Below, one piece after another: positions 24,553-32,802 of a stretch of DNA of 64,000 bases. Position numbers and translations under genes: made by a program. This DNA is from Fibrobacterota bacterium (GTDB lineage: Bacteria > Fibrobacterota > Fibrobacteria > UBA11236): positions 45,294 through 109,293 of the forward strand of contig JAEKLQ010000038.1 in assembly GCA_019509785.1 (NCBI GenBank), in the 5' to 3' direction. Within the stretch, counting starts at the first letter, position 1, and every line of letters starts with the position of its first letter. The notes below the pieces were generated by a model. That model made no database searches. It was not told the DNA's origin and saw only the letters and a program-made list of their open reading frames with translations.

Positions 24553-25728
24553 ATGTTCCTCATCCCCCCCAAAGCCGTCGACGATCCGGAAGCCAAATGG
24601 AAACGCTCCATGGCCTCCGGTCGGATTGATGATCCGCAAGCTTTCGCGGCCTTCCTCCTGGAAAAGACGTCGCGCACCTTCGCCCTCAACATCCAGGTGC
24701 TCCCCGCCGGATTGCGCCGCCAAGTACTGCTGGCCTACCTGTTCTGCCGCATGGCCGATACCCTGGAAGACGACGCGGACCTCACGGAAGGCGCGAAGGC
24801 GCGTTTGCTGGACTCCTTCCGGGGGCTTTTCCCCCCGGGCCCGACCTCCGAAGGCCGCATCGCCGCCTTCCGCTCGCTCCTGCCGGCGGAATGGAACGCG
24901 TCGGATCGTTGGGATCGGTTGCTGGTCTGGCACTGCCATTGGATCTTGCCGCAATTGCAAAGCTTTCCCGCCGGCGCGGTGGAGGCCATTTCCCGTTGCG
25001 TCGACGAAATGTGCGTGGGGATGATCGATTTCACCCGCCGCCAGGCGCGAGTCCGCGAAGCGCGAGGCCCGGAAGATCGAAGCCGGGAAGGCCAGGTTCT
25101 GATCGGAAGCATCGAGGAATTGGATCAGTACTGCTATTACGTTGCGGGAACGGTGGGCAACCTGCTTTGCGATCTTTTCACCTTGCATTCGCCGCTCATC
25201 GGCGCGAAGCGCTCTCGCGCCCTGCGCGCCCTTTCGGTCTCCTTCGGGTTGGGGCTGCAATTGACCAATATCCTGAAGGACGTCCAGGAAGATCGCGGCC
25301 GCAACGTTTCCTACATCCCTTCCGACTTGCTCGCGGAGGAAGGCCTGGATGCGGCCGCTTTCGGCGCAGGCGGCCCGGCCTCCGCGCGGGTCATGGCGCG
25401 GCTGTTGGCCAAAGCGCAAGGCCATCTGCGGGACGCGTTGGAATATACCTGCCTGCTCCCTCGGCTGGAGCCGCGCTTGCGGCTGTTTTGCCTGTGGCCC
25501 CTGTTCATGGCGGCCGAGAACCTGGTGGTGATGGCCGAGCATCCGGGTGGCGCGCCTACGGAAGGCAAGCTTAAGATCACGCGCGGGCAAGTGAAGGATA
25601 TCGTCGGGCGCACCAGCCTGGCGTGCTGGTCCAACCTGTGGCTTCGCCGCATGTTCCGCGCGACCATGTCGCGCCTGGACGCTCGTTTAGCCCCCGCTCT
25701 TACCCCCGATCATAAGGAAGCCAAGTGA
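24553..25728 (+). CDS. Squalene synthase-like prenyl synthase
   Basis: A 391-residue enzyme of the squalene/phytoene synthase fold. The first aspartate-rich motif is FCRMADTLEDDAD (near residue 78) and the second NILKDVQEDRGR (near residue 240), both binding the diphosphates via Mg. QYCYYVAGTVGNLL between them closely resembles the squalene-synthase version (Y-C-x-Y-V-A-G) rather than bacterial phytoene synthases. KTSRTF at the start is the usual entry motif. It would join two farnesyl diphosphates into squalene. No C-terminal membrane anchor is obvious. lspA starts within its last codon (GTGA overlap). No hopanoid cyclase is in the window. Confidence 0.82.
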   Translation: MFLIPPKAVDDPEAKWKRSMASGRIDDPQAFAAFLLEKTSRTFALNIQVLPAGLRRQVLLAYLFCRMADTLEDDADLTEGAKARLLDSFRGLFPPGPTSEGRIAAFRSLLPAEWNASDRWDRLLVWHCHWILPQLQSFPAGAVEAISRCVDEMCVGMIDFTRRQARVREARGPEDRSREGQVLIGSIEELDQYCYYVAGTVGNLLCDLFTLHSPLIGAKRSRALRALSVSFGLGLQLTNILKDVQEDRGRNVSYIPSDLLAEEGLDAAAFGAGGPASARVMARLLAKAQGHLRDALEYTCLLPRLEPRLRLFCLWPLFMAAENLVVMAEHPGGAPTEGKLKITRGQVKDIVGRTSLACWSNLWLRRMFRATMSRLDARLAPALTPDHKEAK

Positions 25729-26306
25729 ACGCATCCAATCGTTGGACCGCCCGCCTGGGTTTGGGCATTCTGCTTATCGCCACCCTGGCCCTGGATCAAT
25801 GGACCAAGCTCCTGGCGCGCGTCCACTTCGGCCTCGCCGGCGGTGAGCCCGATTATTTCAAGATCAAGCATGTCCTGGGGGAATGGATCCAGTTCCGCCT
25901 CGTCTACAACGCCGGCGCAGCCTTCGGGATGCGGCCCCAGCAGCTGATCCCCGGGCTCAACCCCACCCTCTTCTACGCGCTGTTCTCGGCGGTGGCCATC
26001 GGCTTCCTGGTCTTCCTTTACCGGCGGGTCCCGCGCGGGGACAATTGGCAGAAAGCGGGAATCACCTTGATCCTCTCCGGCGCCTTCGGCAACCTGATCG
26101 ATCGGATGCGCTTCGACAAGGTGACCGATTTCATCGATGTGGGGATTCCCGGCTATGCCTGGCGCTGGCCCACCTTCAACGTGGCCGACAGTTGCGTTTG
26201 CGTCGGCGTGGCCATGCTGGTCCTCGCCAGCCGCCTCCCCCAAGGCAAGCACGATGAGACGCCCGCCGATCCCGCCACCCTCCCCGACTCCCAACCGCAA
26301 TCCTAA
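25725..26306 (+). CDS. lspA: Lipoprotein signal peptidase (signal peptidase II)
   Basis: A 193-residue membrane protease cleaving prolipoproteins before the lipidated Cys. The GTG start overlaps the previous stop (GTGA). Four transmembrane helices are visible. Conserved blocks are DQWTK (near residue 23), FRLVYNAGAAFG, GNLIDRMRFDKVTDFIDVG with the first catalytic Asp, and FNVADSCVCVGV with the second. A hydrophilic C-terminal tail of about 20 residues follows. The window encodes several of its likely substrates, including the lipoproteins at 28302, 44042 and 57361. Confidence 0.94.
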   Translation: MNASNRWTARLGLGILLIATLALDQWTKLLARVHFGLAGGEPDYFKIKHVLGEWIQFRLVYNAGAAFGMRPQQLIPGLNPTLFYALFSAVAIGFLVFLYRRVPRGDNWQKAGITLILSGAFGNLIDRMRFDKVTDFIDVGIPGYAWRWPTFNVADSCVCVGVAMLVLASRLPQGKHDETPADPATLPDSQPQS

Positions 26307-26313
26307 GGACTTT

Positions 26314-27300
26314 ATGAACTTCATCGCCGGCACTGCCTGGACCTGCGGTTCCGACGAAGCGGGTTCGCGCTTGGACGCGTTCATAGCCGCCCGGGCGGAA
26401 GGCGTTTCCCGCAGCCGCGTGCAGAAATGGATCGTGCAGGGCTGCTTCCTGCGCAACGGCAAGCCCGCGCGCAAGAGCGACGTCTTGGACGTGGGCGATG
26501 CCATCGACGTGGTCCGCGCTCCCGAAGAAGATCTTTCTTCCACCCTCGTGCCCGAAGAAATCCCTTTCCCCATCGTCTATGAGGACGCCGATTTGCTGGT
26601 GGTGGATAAGCCCAAGGGGATGGTGACCCATCCGGGGCACGGCATCCATTCGGGAACGCTCGCTAACGCGTTGGCCCATCGCTACGCCAACCTTTCGGAC
26701 GTGAACGGGCCCTTGCGGCCGGGCATCCTGCACCGACTGGACAAGGACACATCGGGCCTTTTGGTGGTGGCCAAGCATAACGCGGCCCATCTCGAATTGG
26801 CGCGGCAGTTGGAGGCGCGGACCATCAAGCGCATCTACCGGGCCATCGCCTGGCGGGAAATGGCGGAAGCCTCCGGCATCGTCGACCAGCCCATCGCCCG
26901 TAATCCGCGCGACCCGCTCAAGATGGGGATCCACCCGGAGGGCAAGCGAGCGGTGACGCATTGGCGCGCCTTGGGCTTCTACCAATTCGCGTCCCACCTG
27001 GAACTAGAACTGGAAACCGGCCGCACCCACCAGATCCGCGTGCATCTGGCGCATATCCAGCATCCCGTGGTGGGCGATCCGACCTATGGCGGCCGCACTT
27101 CATTCTTGGATCGAATCCAACCCATCCACCATCCTTTCGCCTCCAAGCTGCTTTCCTTCTTCGTCTCCCAGGCCTTGCATGCGCATCGGCTGTCTTTCAT
27201 CCACCCTTCCAGCGGCCTGCCCATGGAATTCATCAGCCCCATCCCCGCCGAGATGTCCGAAGCCTTGGCGTTCCTGGAACGCTTCCGCCACGAACCCTAA
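26314..27300 (+). CDS. RluD-type pseudouridine synthase
   Basis: A 328-residue enzyme; the ATG at 26314 follows AAGGA by 6 nt and lies 7 nt after lspA. Residues 15-80 form an S4 RNA-binding domain (SRSRVQKWIVQG). The catalytic domain contains LHRLDKDTSGLLVVAK, whose Asp is the nucleophile on uridine, plus RTHQIRVHLAHIQHPVVGD near the C-terminus. RluC/RluD enzymes modify 23S rRNA; lspA-rluD pairing is common in bacteria. Exact target (positions 1911/1915/1917 or others) cannot be told from sequence alone. Confidence 0.9.
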   Translation: MNFIAGTAWTCGSDEAGSRLDAFIAARAEGVSRSRVQKWIVQGCFLRNGKPARKSDVLDVGDAIDVVRAPEEDLSSTLVPEEIPFPIVYEDADLLVVDKPKGMVTHPGHGIHSGTLANALAHRYANLSDVNGPLRPGILHRLDKDTSGLLVVAKHNAAHLELARQLEARTIKRIYRAIAWREMAEASGIVDQPIARNPRDPLKMGIHPEGKRAVTHWRALGFYQFASHLELELETGRTHQIRVHLAHIQHPVVGDPTYGGRTSFLDRIQPIHHPFASKLLSFFVSQALHAHRLSFIHPSSGLPMEFISPIPAEMSEALAFLERFRHEP

Positions 27301-27307
27301 AGGACGC

Positions 27308-28225
27308 ATGCCCAAGAAAAAGCGCCTGCACGGCATCGACTTCGAGAAGCTTTTCCTGAAAGGACGCACCTCCTACGACACCGCCATCGGGGATTGGTGG
27401 GATCAGCAATCCTGCGACGGGCCGCACCGGAAAGCCTACGCCGACGTGGCCGACTACGGATTCGAGCGCATGCGGGCCGCCCGTATAAAACCAGATTTAT
27501 TGGTCGATTACGCATGCGGCAGCGGCCATTTCCTGGCCGCCTTGGCGCGCCGGTTCCCCGAGTCGCGCATCGTAGCCCTCGACGGTTCCCCGAAGATGCT
27601 TTCGCTCGCAGGCGAGCGCCTGGCCCGGGCCGGCCAGGAAGCCGACCGGGTCGATAAGCGCCGCGCCTTCGAGGCCCGCGGCCCGCGCATCCGATTGGTG
27701 GAAACTTCGCTTCCCAACTTTTCGCTCCCCGCGGGCAAAGCCTCCGCCGTCTTCTTCGTCTTCCCCAACCTCACTCCCGCTCCCGACGATCAAGAATACT
27801 ACGATCGGCATGGATACAAGAACCGCCCCGACGGCAAGGTCTGCACGGTGTTGGCCCGCTTGCGCGAAATGGATCCCGAGGACGAGGTGAACACCGTCAA
27901 GCCGAAGGAACTGTACGAAGGCCTGATGACCGATCGCGTGGTGAGCCGCAATCTGCGGGGCCTGCTGCGCAAGGGCGGGACCCTATTCAAAGTGGACTAC
28001 GCCAACGCGCCCCGCGAGGAATTGAGCCCGCTCACCCACATGCGCTCGCTCTTCGTGGAAGGGGCCCTGGAAGAACCCGTGAAAGAAATGCGCAGCGAAG
28101 CCTTCTTCCGTTACGCCGGAAACCGCTTCCGCAGATCGCAGGTGATCCTGGACGTGTACCACCAGACCCAGGATCCGACGGACCGGACCGGGGGATATTT
28201 CATTTCGGATTTCAGGGCGATTTGA
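27308..28225 (+). CDS. Class I SAM-dependent methyltransferase
   Basis: A 305-residue protein whose ATG lies 7 nt after the pseudouridine synthase stop. LLVDYACGSGHFLAALARRF (near residue 65) is the SAM-binding motif I, IVALDGSPKML motif II with the acidic residue for ribose, and FFVFPNLTP takes the place of motif IV. The C-terminal half is longer than in small-molecule methyltransferases and contains a charged insertion. Substrate unknown. Being last in the squalene synthase-lspA-rluD run, it may be a housekeeping or RNA methyltransferase, but this is only position-based. Confidence 0.75.
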   Translation: MPKKKRLHGIDFEKLFLKGRTSYDTAIGDWWDQQSCDGPHRKAYADVADYGFERMRAARIKPDLLVDYACGSGHFLAALARRFPESRIVALDGSPKMLSLAGERLARAGQEADRVDKRRAFEARGPRIRLVETSLPNFSLPAGKASAVFFVFPNLTPAPDDQEYYDRHGYKNRPDGKVCTVLARLREMDPEDEVNTVKPKELYEGLMTDRVVSRNLRGLLRKGGTLFKVDYANAPREELSPLTHMRSLFVEGALEEPVKEMRSEAFFRYAGNRFRRSQVILDVYHQTQDPTDRTGGYFISDFRAI

Positions 28226-28280
28226 ATCCGGCCCATGCCGGGAGCCAACGCTCGCGCGGCTGCGGTCGATTACGGCCAAG

Positions 28281-28294
28281 GCCCCGTCAGGGGC
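28281..28294. terminator. Short hairpin between convergent genes
   Basis: GCCCC-GTCA-GGGGC, a 5-bp GC stem with a 4-nt loop, in the 76-bp gap between the methyltransferase and the convergent expansin gene. No T-run on either strand. Confidence 0.3.
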
Positions 28295-28301
28295 AAAGAA
28301 G

Positions 28302-29171
28302 TTAAGGCGCCGGGACCAGAGGTAAAGACGTTTTCTCCGCCGCCAGCGCGCTTCCCGGGCACCGCAGGGAATAGCCGGCCGCATGCGGCATGTCCACTTC
28401 CAGATCGTATACCGACGAGTCCGCCAGCACGCTAACCGGGACGTGGAAGAAGTTCTCCGCCTCGGTCGCCCACGCCAGATCGGTCCATGCGGTCGATCCC
28501 GAACGGCGGCATCGTATTCCCAGGATCCTCTGGGCGGGATTGCGGACCTGGATGAGGGACCAATAGGCATTGCTGCCTGCTTTGATGAAAAGGGACGGAG
28601 GGCCGTCGGACGCGTCGGGGTGCCCATCGCAGGAGACGAAGGTCCACTCCCCGGCATAACGTCCCGGCTTGTCCCCCATCAAGATGCCCGCCGGCGTGCC
28701 GCCCAGATCGATGCCGCAATTCGCGTCCGGGCATTTGTCCACGATGCGCACCACGGTGGACTTCCATCCGTCCGGCGTCCGCGCCCTGACTTCCACACAT
28801 TGCCCGCATACGCGACCGCCGCGCCATTGCCCCTGCATGTCCCCGGGAAGGCGGTTCACTTGGATGGCGGCGAATGCGAGGATGCCGGTCGAATCGTAGT
28901 TGCAGGCGCCGCCCGCGCTTGGGTGGCCGCCCGCGGTACCGCCATAAGTGGTCACGTCCCCGTAGCCCGAGGTATCGCCGAGCACCGGATAACTCGGGGG
29001 CGAAGCGTCGCAGGAACCCGTGCATTGACCAGATGTATCCGTGCGGGGCGGGGAACCGGTCCCGTCATCGGGCGTTGCGGCGCCCCCGTTATGGCAGGCG
29101 AGGAGGCATGCCGCCAACGACCCCCCTAACCAGACGTACCGGACCCACCTGACGGAAAGGAGATTTCTCAA
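28302..29171 (-). CDS. Expansin-like lipoprotein
   Basis: A 289-residue secreted protein. I place the start at the TTG at 29171, which overlaps the topB stop (TTGA). The N-terminus is a lipoprotein signal with two possible lipoboxes (LAAC, Cys22; LLAC, Cys26), then a Gly/Thr/Ser/Pro linker. Residues about 75-160 match expansin domain 1 (double-psi beta-barrel): GGACNYDST, a VCGQCVEV block, and IVDKCPDANCGIDLG with the conserved Asp. The rest has the beta-sandwich features of expansin domain 2 (YWSLIQVRNP, aromatic residues). Expansins loosen cellulose or wall networks without hydrolysis. In a cellulose-degrading lineage this fits a surface-displayed plant-wall or own-wall loosening factor. 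Confidence 0.82.
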   Translation of the reverse strand: MRNLLSVRWVRYVWLGGSLAACLLACHNGGAATPDDGTGSPPRTDTSGQCTGSCDASPPSYPVLGDTSGYGDVTTYGGTAGGHPSAGGACNYDSTGILAFAAIQVNRLPGDMQGQWRGGRVCGQCVEVRARTPDGWKSTVVRIVDKCPDANCGIDLGGTPAGILMGDKPGRYAGEWTFVSCDGHPDASDGPPSLFIKAGSNAYWSLIQVRNPAQRILGIRCRRSGSTAWTDLAWATEAENFFHVPVSVLADSSVYDLEVDMPHAAGYSLRCPGSALAAEKTSLPLVPAP

Positions 29172-31744
29172 CCCGCTTCGGCGGCCTCGGCCGGGGATTC
29201 CGCGCCGTCCCCTTGGGATTCGACGGCCTTTTTTTTGCCGCGGCCTTTGAATTCCCGGGGCGGGAACTCGAAGGAGATCTTCCCCTCTTTGGAAAGCTTC
29301 AAGTAGGCGTCGAAGAACCGCCTGGTCTTGGAGGATTGGAAGCCCTTGATCAGATCGGTCCGTTCCAACGACAGCAGGCGCTGGATGATCGCTCGGTCCA
29401 GGGTCTTGCCCAGGATCATCTTGTTGATCTTGAGGCCCGTCTTGTCCCCGTTGAGGGCGCTTTCCGAAACATAACCGGTCAAGGTCTCGTATACCTTGGT
29501 CCCGTCCACGGGGGAAATGCCGACGGGCTCTTCCTTGGAGATGTCCAGGGGCTGCCCGTCCGCGCCGGAAGCGGTGTCGTCGAAGACGAATTCGACCTTG
29601 TTCTTCTCGTTGAGCTTGAGCACGGCCGTGAAGGGTTTCCCCGCCTTGCTGCGAAAGCCTTGCAGCGGCCCAATCTGGCGCTTCTGCAACAGCTCGAACA
29701 CCTCGGCCTCGCTCATCTGGCGCCCGCCCAAAACCTTGCGGATCATGATCTCGCCGTCGGCGGACTCGTAGCGGGTCAGGGTCTCGTACATCGGCTTTCC
29801 GTCGATGGGATTGCCGAAGGGCGCTTCCTTCTTGTCCTTGTCCTCGTCGTAGCCTTTGATCTTGGAAACGATGGACCTGGCCAGGTCCACGATCTCCTTC
29901 ATGAATTCGGGACGCGTATACAGGCCGCGCTCGATCCGGTTGAGCTTGAACTCCCATCCGCCCGTCAATTCCGGCGAGACCAGTTCCTCGATGCCGATGG
30001 CGGAGAGCAGCCTCATGAGGTCGGCGCCCTTGGCGGTGGGCACCAATTCCTTGCCTTCCCGCACGATGTACTTATCGTACAAGAGTCCTTCGATGATGGC
30101 CGCGCGCGTAGCCGGCGTCCCCAGGCCGCGCTCCTTCATGGCGTCCGCCAGAGCCTCGTCTTCCACGTACTTGCCCGCGCTTTCCATGAAGGAAAGCAGG
30201 GTCGATTCGTTGAGCCGGGGCGGCGGCCGCGTGGCGTCCTGCTTGAGGGTGACGTCCTTCGCGACGTACTTGGCGCCTGCCTTCAGCGGAGTCAGGATGG
30301 CTTCTTCTTGCTTGTCGATGCCGTAGATGGCTTTCCAACCGGGCTCTTCCAAGACCTTGCCTTCGGTGCGGAAATGCTCGCCTTCCACGATGGAGATGCG
30401 GGTGGTATTGAGGAAGCGCGCCGGCGGGAAGAAAATGGCCAGGAAACGTTGCACTACGGTTTGGTAGATCCGGCGCTCCGGTTCGGAAAGTTCCCCAGGC
30501 ATCACGTTCGTTGGAATGATGGCATGATGGTCGGAAACCTTGGCATCATCGAAGATGCGTTTGTCCATGCGCACATAACCCTTTGCCAAGGCTTCCTTTG
30601 CGAACTTCCCGTAATCCGAGCCTTGAAGGCTCTCCATCAGGCCTTTGGCCACGGCCAGGTAATCGTTGGGCAAATAGCGGCTGTCGGTACGCGGATAGGT
30701 GAGCACCTTATGGCGTTCGTAGAGGGCCTGAGCCAAACCCAGGGTGTTCTTGGCCGAGAAGCCGAAGCGGGCATTGGCCTCGCGCTGCAAGCTGGTAAGA
30801 TCGTAAAGCTGCGGCGCCCCTTGGCTGGAAGGCTTCTGCGTCTCGGTGACCTGGGCCGGTTTACCCAGGCATTTGGCGACGATGGACTCTGCCCTCGCCT
30901 TGTCCCAGATGCGTTCGGCCTTGGTCGGATCGGCTTTGGCGGTTTCGCCCTTGTCGGGCTTCGCGGTATCTTCGTCGTCTCCTTTGCGGAAGGCGGGATC
31001 GAACCAACGCCCCGCATAGTCGGTGCCGGCGCCGGCGGCGAACTCCCCGTGGACTTCCCAATAATCCTTGGGGACGAACTTTTCGCGGTCCCATTCCCGC
31101 CGCACCAGCATGGAAAGGGTCGGGGTTTGCACGCGGCCGCAGGGCATGAGGAAGAAGCCGCCCCATTGCGATTTGTAGCCGGTAAGGGCGCGGGAACCGT
31201 TGATGCCTATAAGCCAATCCGCCTCGGATCGGCACATCGCGGCCTGGGCCAGGTTCTGCATTTCCACATCGGTACGAAGGTGCTTGAAGCCTTCCTCGAT
31301 GGCGGTCTTGGTCATGCTTTGCAGCCAAAGCCGCTTGATGGACGCCTTGACCGGCTTGGTCTCGGAAACGTATTGCAGGATATAACGGAAGATGAGCTCG
31401 CCCTCGCGGCCGGCGTCGCAGGCGTTGATGATCTCTTTGATGTCCTTGCGGCGGAGGAGCTTGGCCAAGGTGGAAAGCTGCCCTTTGGTCTTGGGCAGCG
31501 GGGCGATGATGAACTTCTCGGGGATGATGGGAAGGATGTCGAGCGACCAGGACTTCAGCCGTTCATCCATGTCCTTCGGGGTGGCGATGGAAACGAGATG
31601 GCCGATGGCGAAGGACACGACGTGCTGGTCGCTCTCGTAGTAGGCTTCGTGCTTCTCGAATTTACCGGGGAGGGCTTTGACGATATCGCCGGCCACGCTG
31701 GGTTTTTCGGCGATAATGAGGGTTTTCGTGGCTTCGGCAGCCAA
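29168..31744 (-). CDS. topB: DNA topoisomerase III
   Basis: An 858-residue type IA topoisomerase starting at TTG. The TOPRIM domain opens LIIAEKPSVAGDI and has the DAGREGE acidic motif (110-116). The catalytic tyrosine is Tyr350 in VLTYPRTDSRYLP. The C-terminus holds two related DNA-binding repeats of about 80 residues (beginning near GNPIDGKPMYETLTRY and ISPVDGTKVYETLTGY), then a Lys/Glu/Ala tail. The segment 245-290 is a charged insertion. It relaxes and decatenates single-stranded-region DNA. The stop codon is shared with the start of the expansin gene. A good promoter precedes it. Confidence 0.92.
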   Translation of the reverse strand: MAAEATKTLIIAEKPSVAGDIVKALPGKFEKHEAYYESDQHVVSFAIGHLVSIATPKDMDERLKSWSLDILPIIPEKFIIAPLPKTKGQLSTLAKLLRRKDIKEIINACDAGREGELIFRYILQYVSETKPVKASIKRLWLQSMTKTAIEEGFKHLRTDVEMQNLAQAAMCRSEADWLIGINGSRALTGYKSQWGGFFLMPCGRVQTPTLSMLVRREWDREKFVPKDYWEVHGEFAAGAGTDYAGRWFDPAFRKGDDEDTAKPDKGETAKADPTKAERIWDKARAESIVAKCLGKPAQVTETQKPSSQGAPQLYDLTSLQREANARFGFSAKNTLGLAQALYERHKVLTYPRTDSRYLPNDYLAVAKGLMESLQGSDYGKFAKEALAKGYVRMDKRIFDDAKVSDHHAIIPTNVMPGELSEPERRIYQTVVQRFLAIFFPPARFLNTTRISIVEGEHFRTEGKVLEEPGWKAIYGIDKQEEAILTPLKAGAKYVAKDVTLKQDATRPPPRLNESTLLSFMESAGKYVEDEALADAMKERGLGTPATRAAIIEGLLYDKYIVREGKELVPTAKGADLMRLLSAIGIEELVSPELTGGWEFKLNRIERGLYTRPEFMKEIVDLARSIVSKIKGYDEDKDKKEAPFGNPIDGKPMYETLTRYESADGEIMIRKVLGGRQMSEAEVFELLQKRQIGPLQGFRSKAGKPFTAVLKLNEKNKVEFVFDDTASGADGQPLDISKEEPVGISPVDGTKVYETLTGYVSESALNGDKTGLKINKMILGKTLDRAIIQRLLSLERTDLIKGFQSSKTRRFFDAYLKLSKEGKISFEFPPREFKGRGKKKAVESQGDGAESPAEAAEAG

Positions 31745-31782
31745 TTACGGCCATCCTTTCCGGCGAGTTTTGGAGTCGGTTC

Positions 31783-31810
31783 AATATATATAACATAGAC
31801 AGGGGGTCAA
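31783..31810 (-). promoter_or_regulatory. Sigma-70-type promoter for topB
   Basis: On the minus strand TTGACC (31805-31810), 16-nt spacer, TATATT (31783-31788); five of six matches in each hexamer. Predicted start near 31776, about 30 nt before the TTG start of topB. Confidence 0.6.
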
Positions 31811-31866
31811 AATCAGCGCAGCGCGCGGCGAAACGAGAAGCGGGAAAGGCTGCGGGAGGATCCGGA

Positions 31867-32631
31867 CTAGAGCTGGGAGGCGGTTTCGGATCCTTCGATG
31901 ATCCGATGAAGGTCCGCGGAGAGATGGAGCTTGAGCTTGTCCCAGTAGCGCACCAGCACGTCGGTTACGAGCTTGGTGTTGTCGGTCTTCTCGCCCTTGA
32001 TGCGGAAGCCCAAGGCGCGGAACATGTTCAAGTGATCGTAGCCGCCGTGAACGGCATTGTACTCCCTCTCGGAGAGTCGTACGCTGTCCTTCAATTGGAA
32101 CAGCGCGCGGATGAGCACTTCGGCGTAGCGCTCGTCCTGGAGCATGCCGAACAACTTCGTCCACAAGGGCTTGAGGCGGAACTTCTCCGAGCGAGCCGCC
32201 AATTCGCGGGCCGGGTCGGCGTGATCCAAAGCGAGGATTTCCCCGGCGATGGACGTCATGCGCGCGAACTCCGCCGAGGCGGAGGTCAGCTTCCAAGCGG
32301 TGACATGGATTTCGGTACGGCCGGAATCGAAGGTGTCCCGCAGGAAGGTCAGCACTTCGCGCGACCCCCGGCCGATGCGGTTCACGTCCTGCACCACGAT
32401 ATGCCCGATGCCTTCTTGCATGGTGCGGCTCAGGATGCGTTCCAGCCCGGAGCGCATCCGCCCTTTGGCGCCCGGTCCCACGTCGGTGACGATGTCCACC
32501 ACTTCCAGGCCCTGCAGCACGCAATAGGTCTGGAGGTCGACCGACTGCGAAGCCAGAGTCCGTTCCTGGCCTTCGTCCGGCCAAACCGAACAGTAGATCA
32601 AAGCCTTGGTATTCTTGGTAGGTATGCTCAT
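31867..32631 (-). CDS. Serine-recombinase-like protein lacking the catalytic serine
   Basis: A 254-residue protein; ATG at 32631 chosen since the longer frame runs through the divergent gene. Residues 9-115 follow the resolvase N-domain pattern (ALIYCSVWPDEGQ, then SQSVDLQTYC, GLEVVDIVTDVGPGAKGRMRSGLERIL, VVQDVNRIGRGS). The usual Y-x-R-V-S is Y-C-S-V-W, so both the catalytic Ser and its neighbouring Arg are replaced. The C-terminal 135 residues show neither a zinc ribbon nor a standard recombinase domain. It is likely to bind DNA or act in a non-catalytic way, or be a domesticated relic. No attachment sites or transposase nearby. It is upstream of topB on the same strand. Confidence 0.65.
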   Translation of the reverse strand: MSIPTKNTKALIYCSVWPDEGQERTLASQSVDLQTYCVLQGLEVVDIVTDVGPGAKGRMRSGLERILSRTMQEGIGHIVVQDVNRIGRGSREVLTFLRDTFDSGRTEIHVTAWKLTSASAEFARMTSIAGEILALDHADPARELAARSEKFRLKPLWTKLFGMLQDERYAEVLIRALFQLKDSVRLSEREYNAVHGGYDHLNMFRALGFRIKGEKTDNTKLVTDVLVRYWDKLKLHLSADLHRIIEGSETASQL

Positions 32632-32802
32632 TTTGCTTGCGCCTGAACTTGGCTTAATATAAACATAATCCTGTTTCGCCACGCGCACTTTTCTACCCCC
32701 GGGAGCCTCGCAAACCCTTCCTTGACCAGGCGTTGTAACGATTCCCGACAGCGGGGTTGCATCTTTCGCGCTAGCCTTGGATAATTTCAAGCGGAAACCC
32801 AA

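Noticed and set aside
29213..31798. An 861-residue plus-strand frame opposite topB
   Set aside because: Antisense shadow of a well-supported topoisomerase; no motif and no separate regulatory context.
31867..32631. The resolvase-like gene as evidence of a mobile element or prophage
   Set aside because: No terminal repeats, target duplications, transposase, integrase or cargo were seen around it, and its catalytic residues are missing.
32656..32661. TATATT as a -10 for the resolvase-like gene (minus strand)
   Set aside because: No matching -35 at 16-18 nt and no extended -10; a chance AT-rich hexamer is likely.
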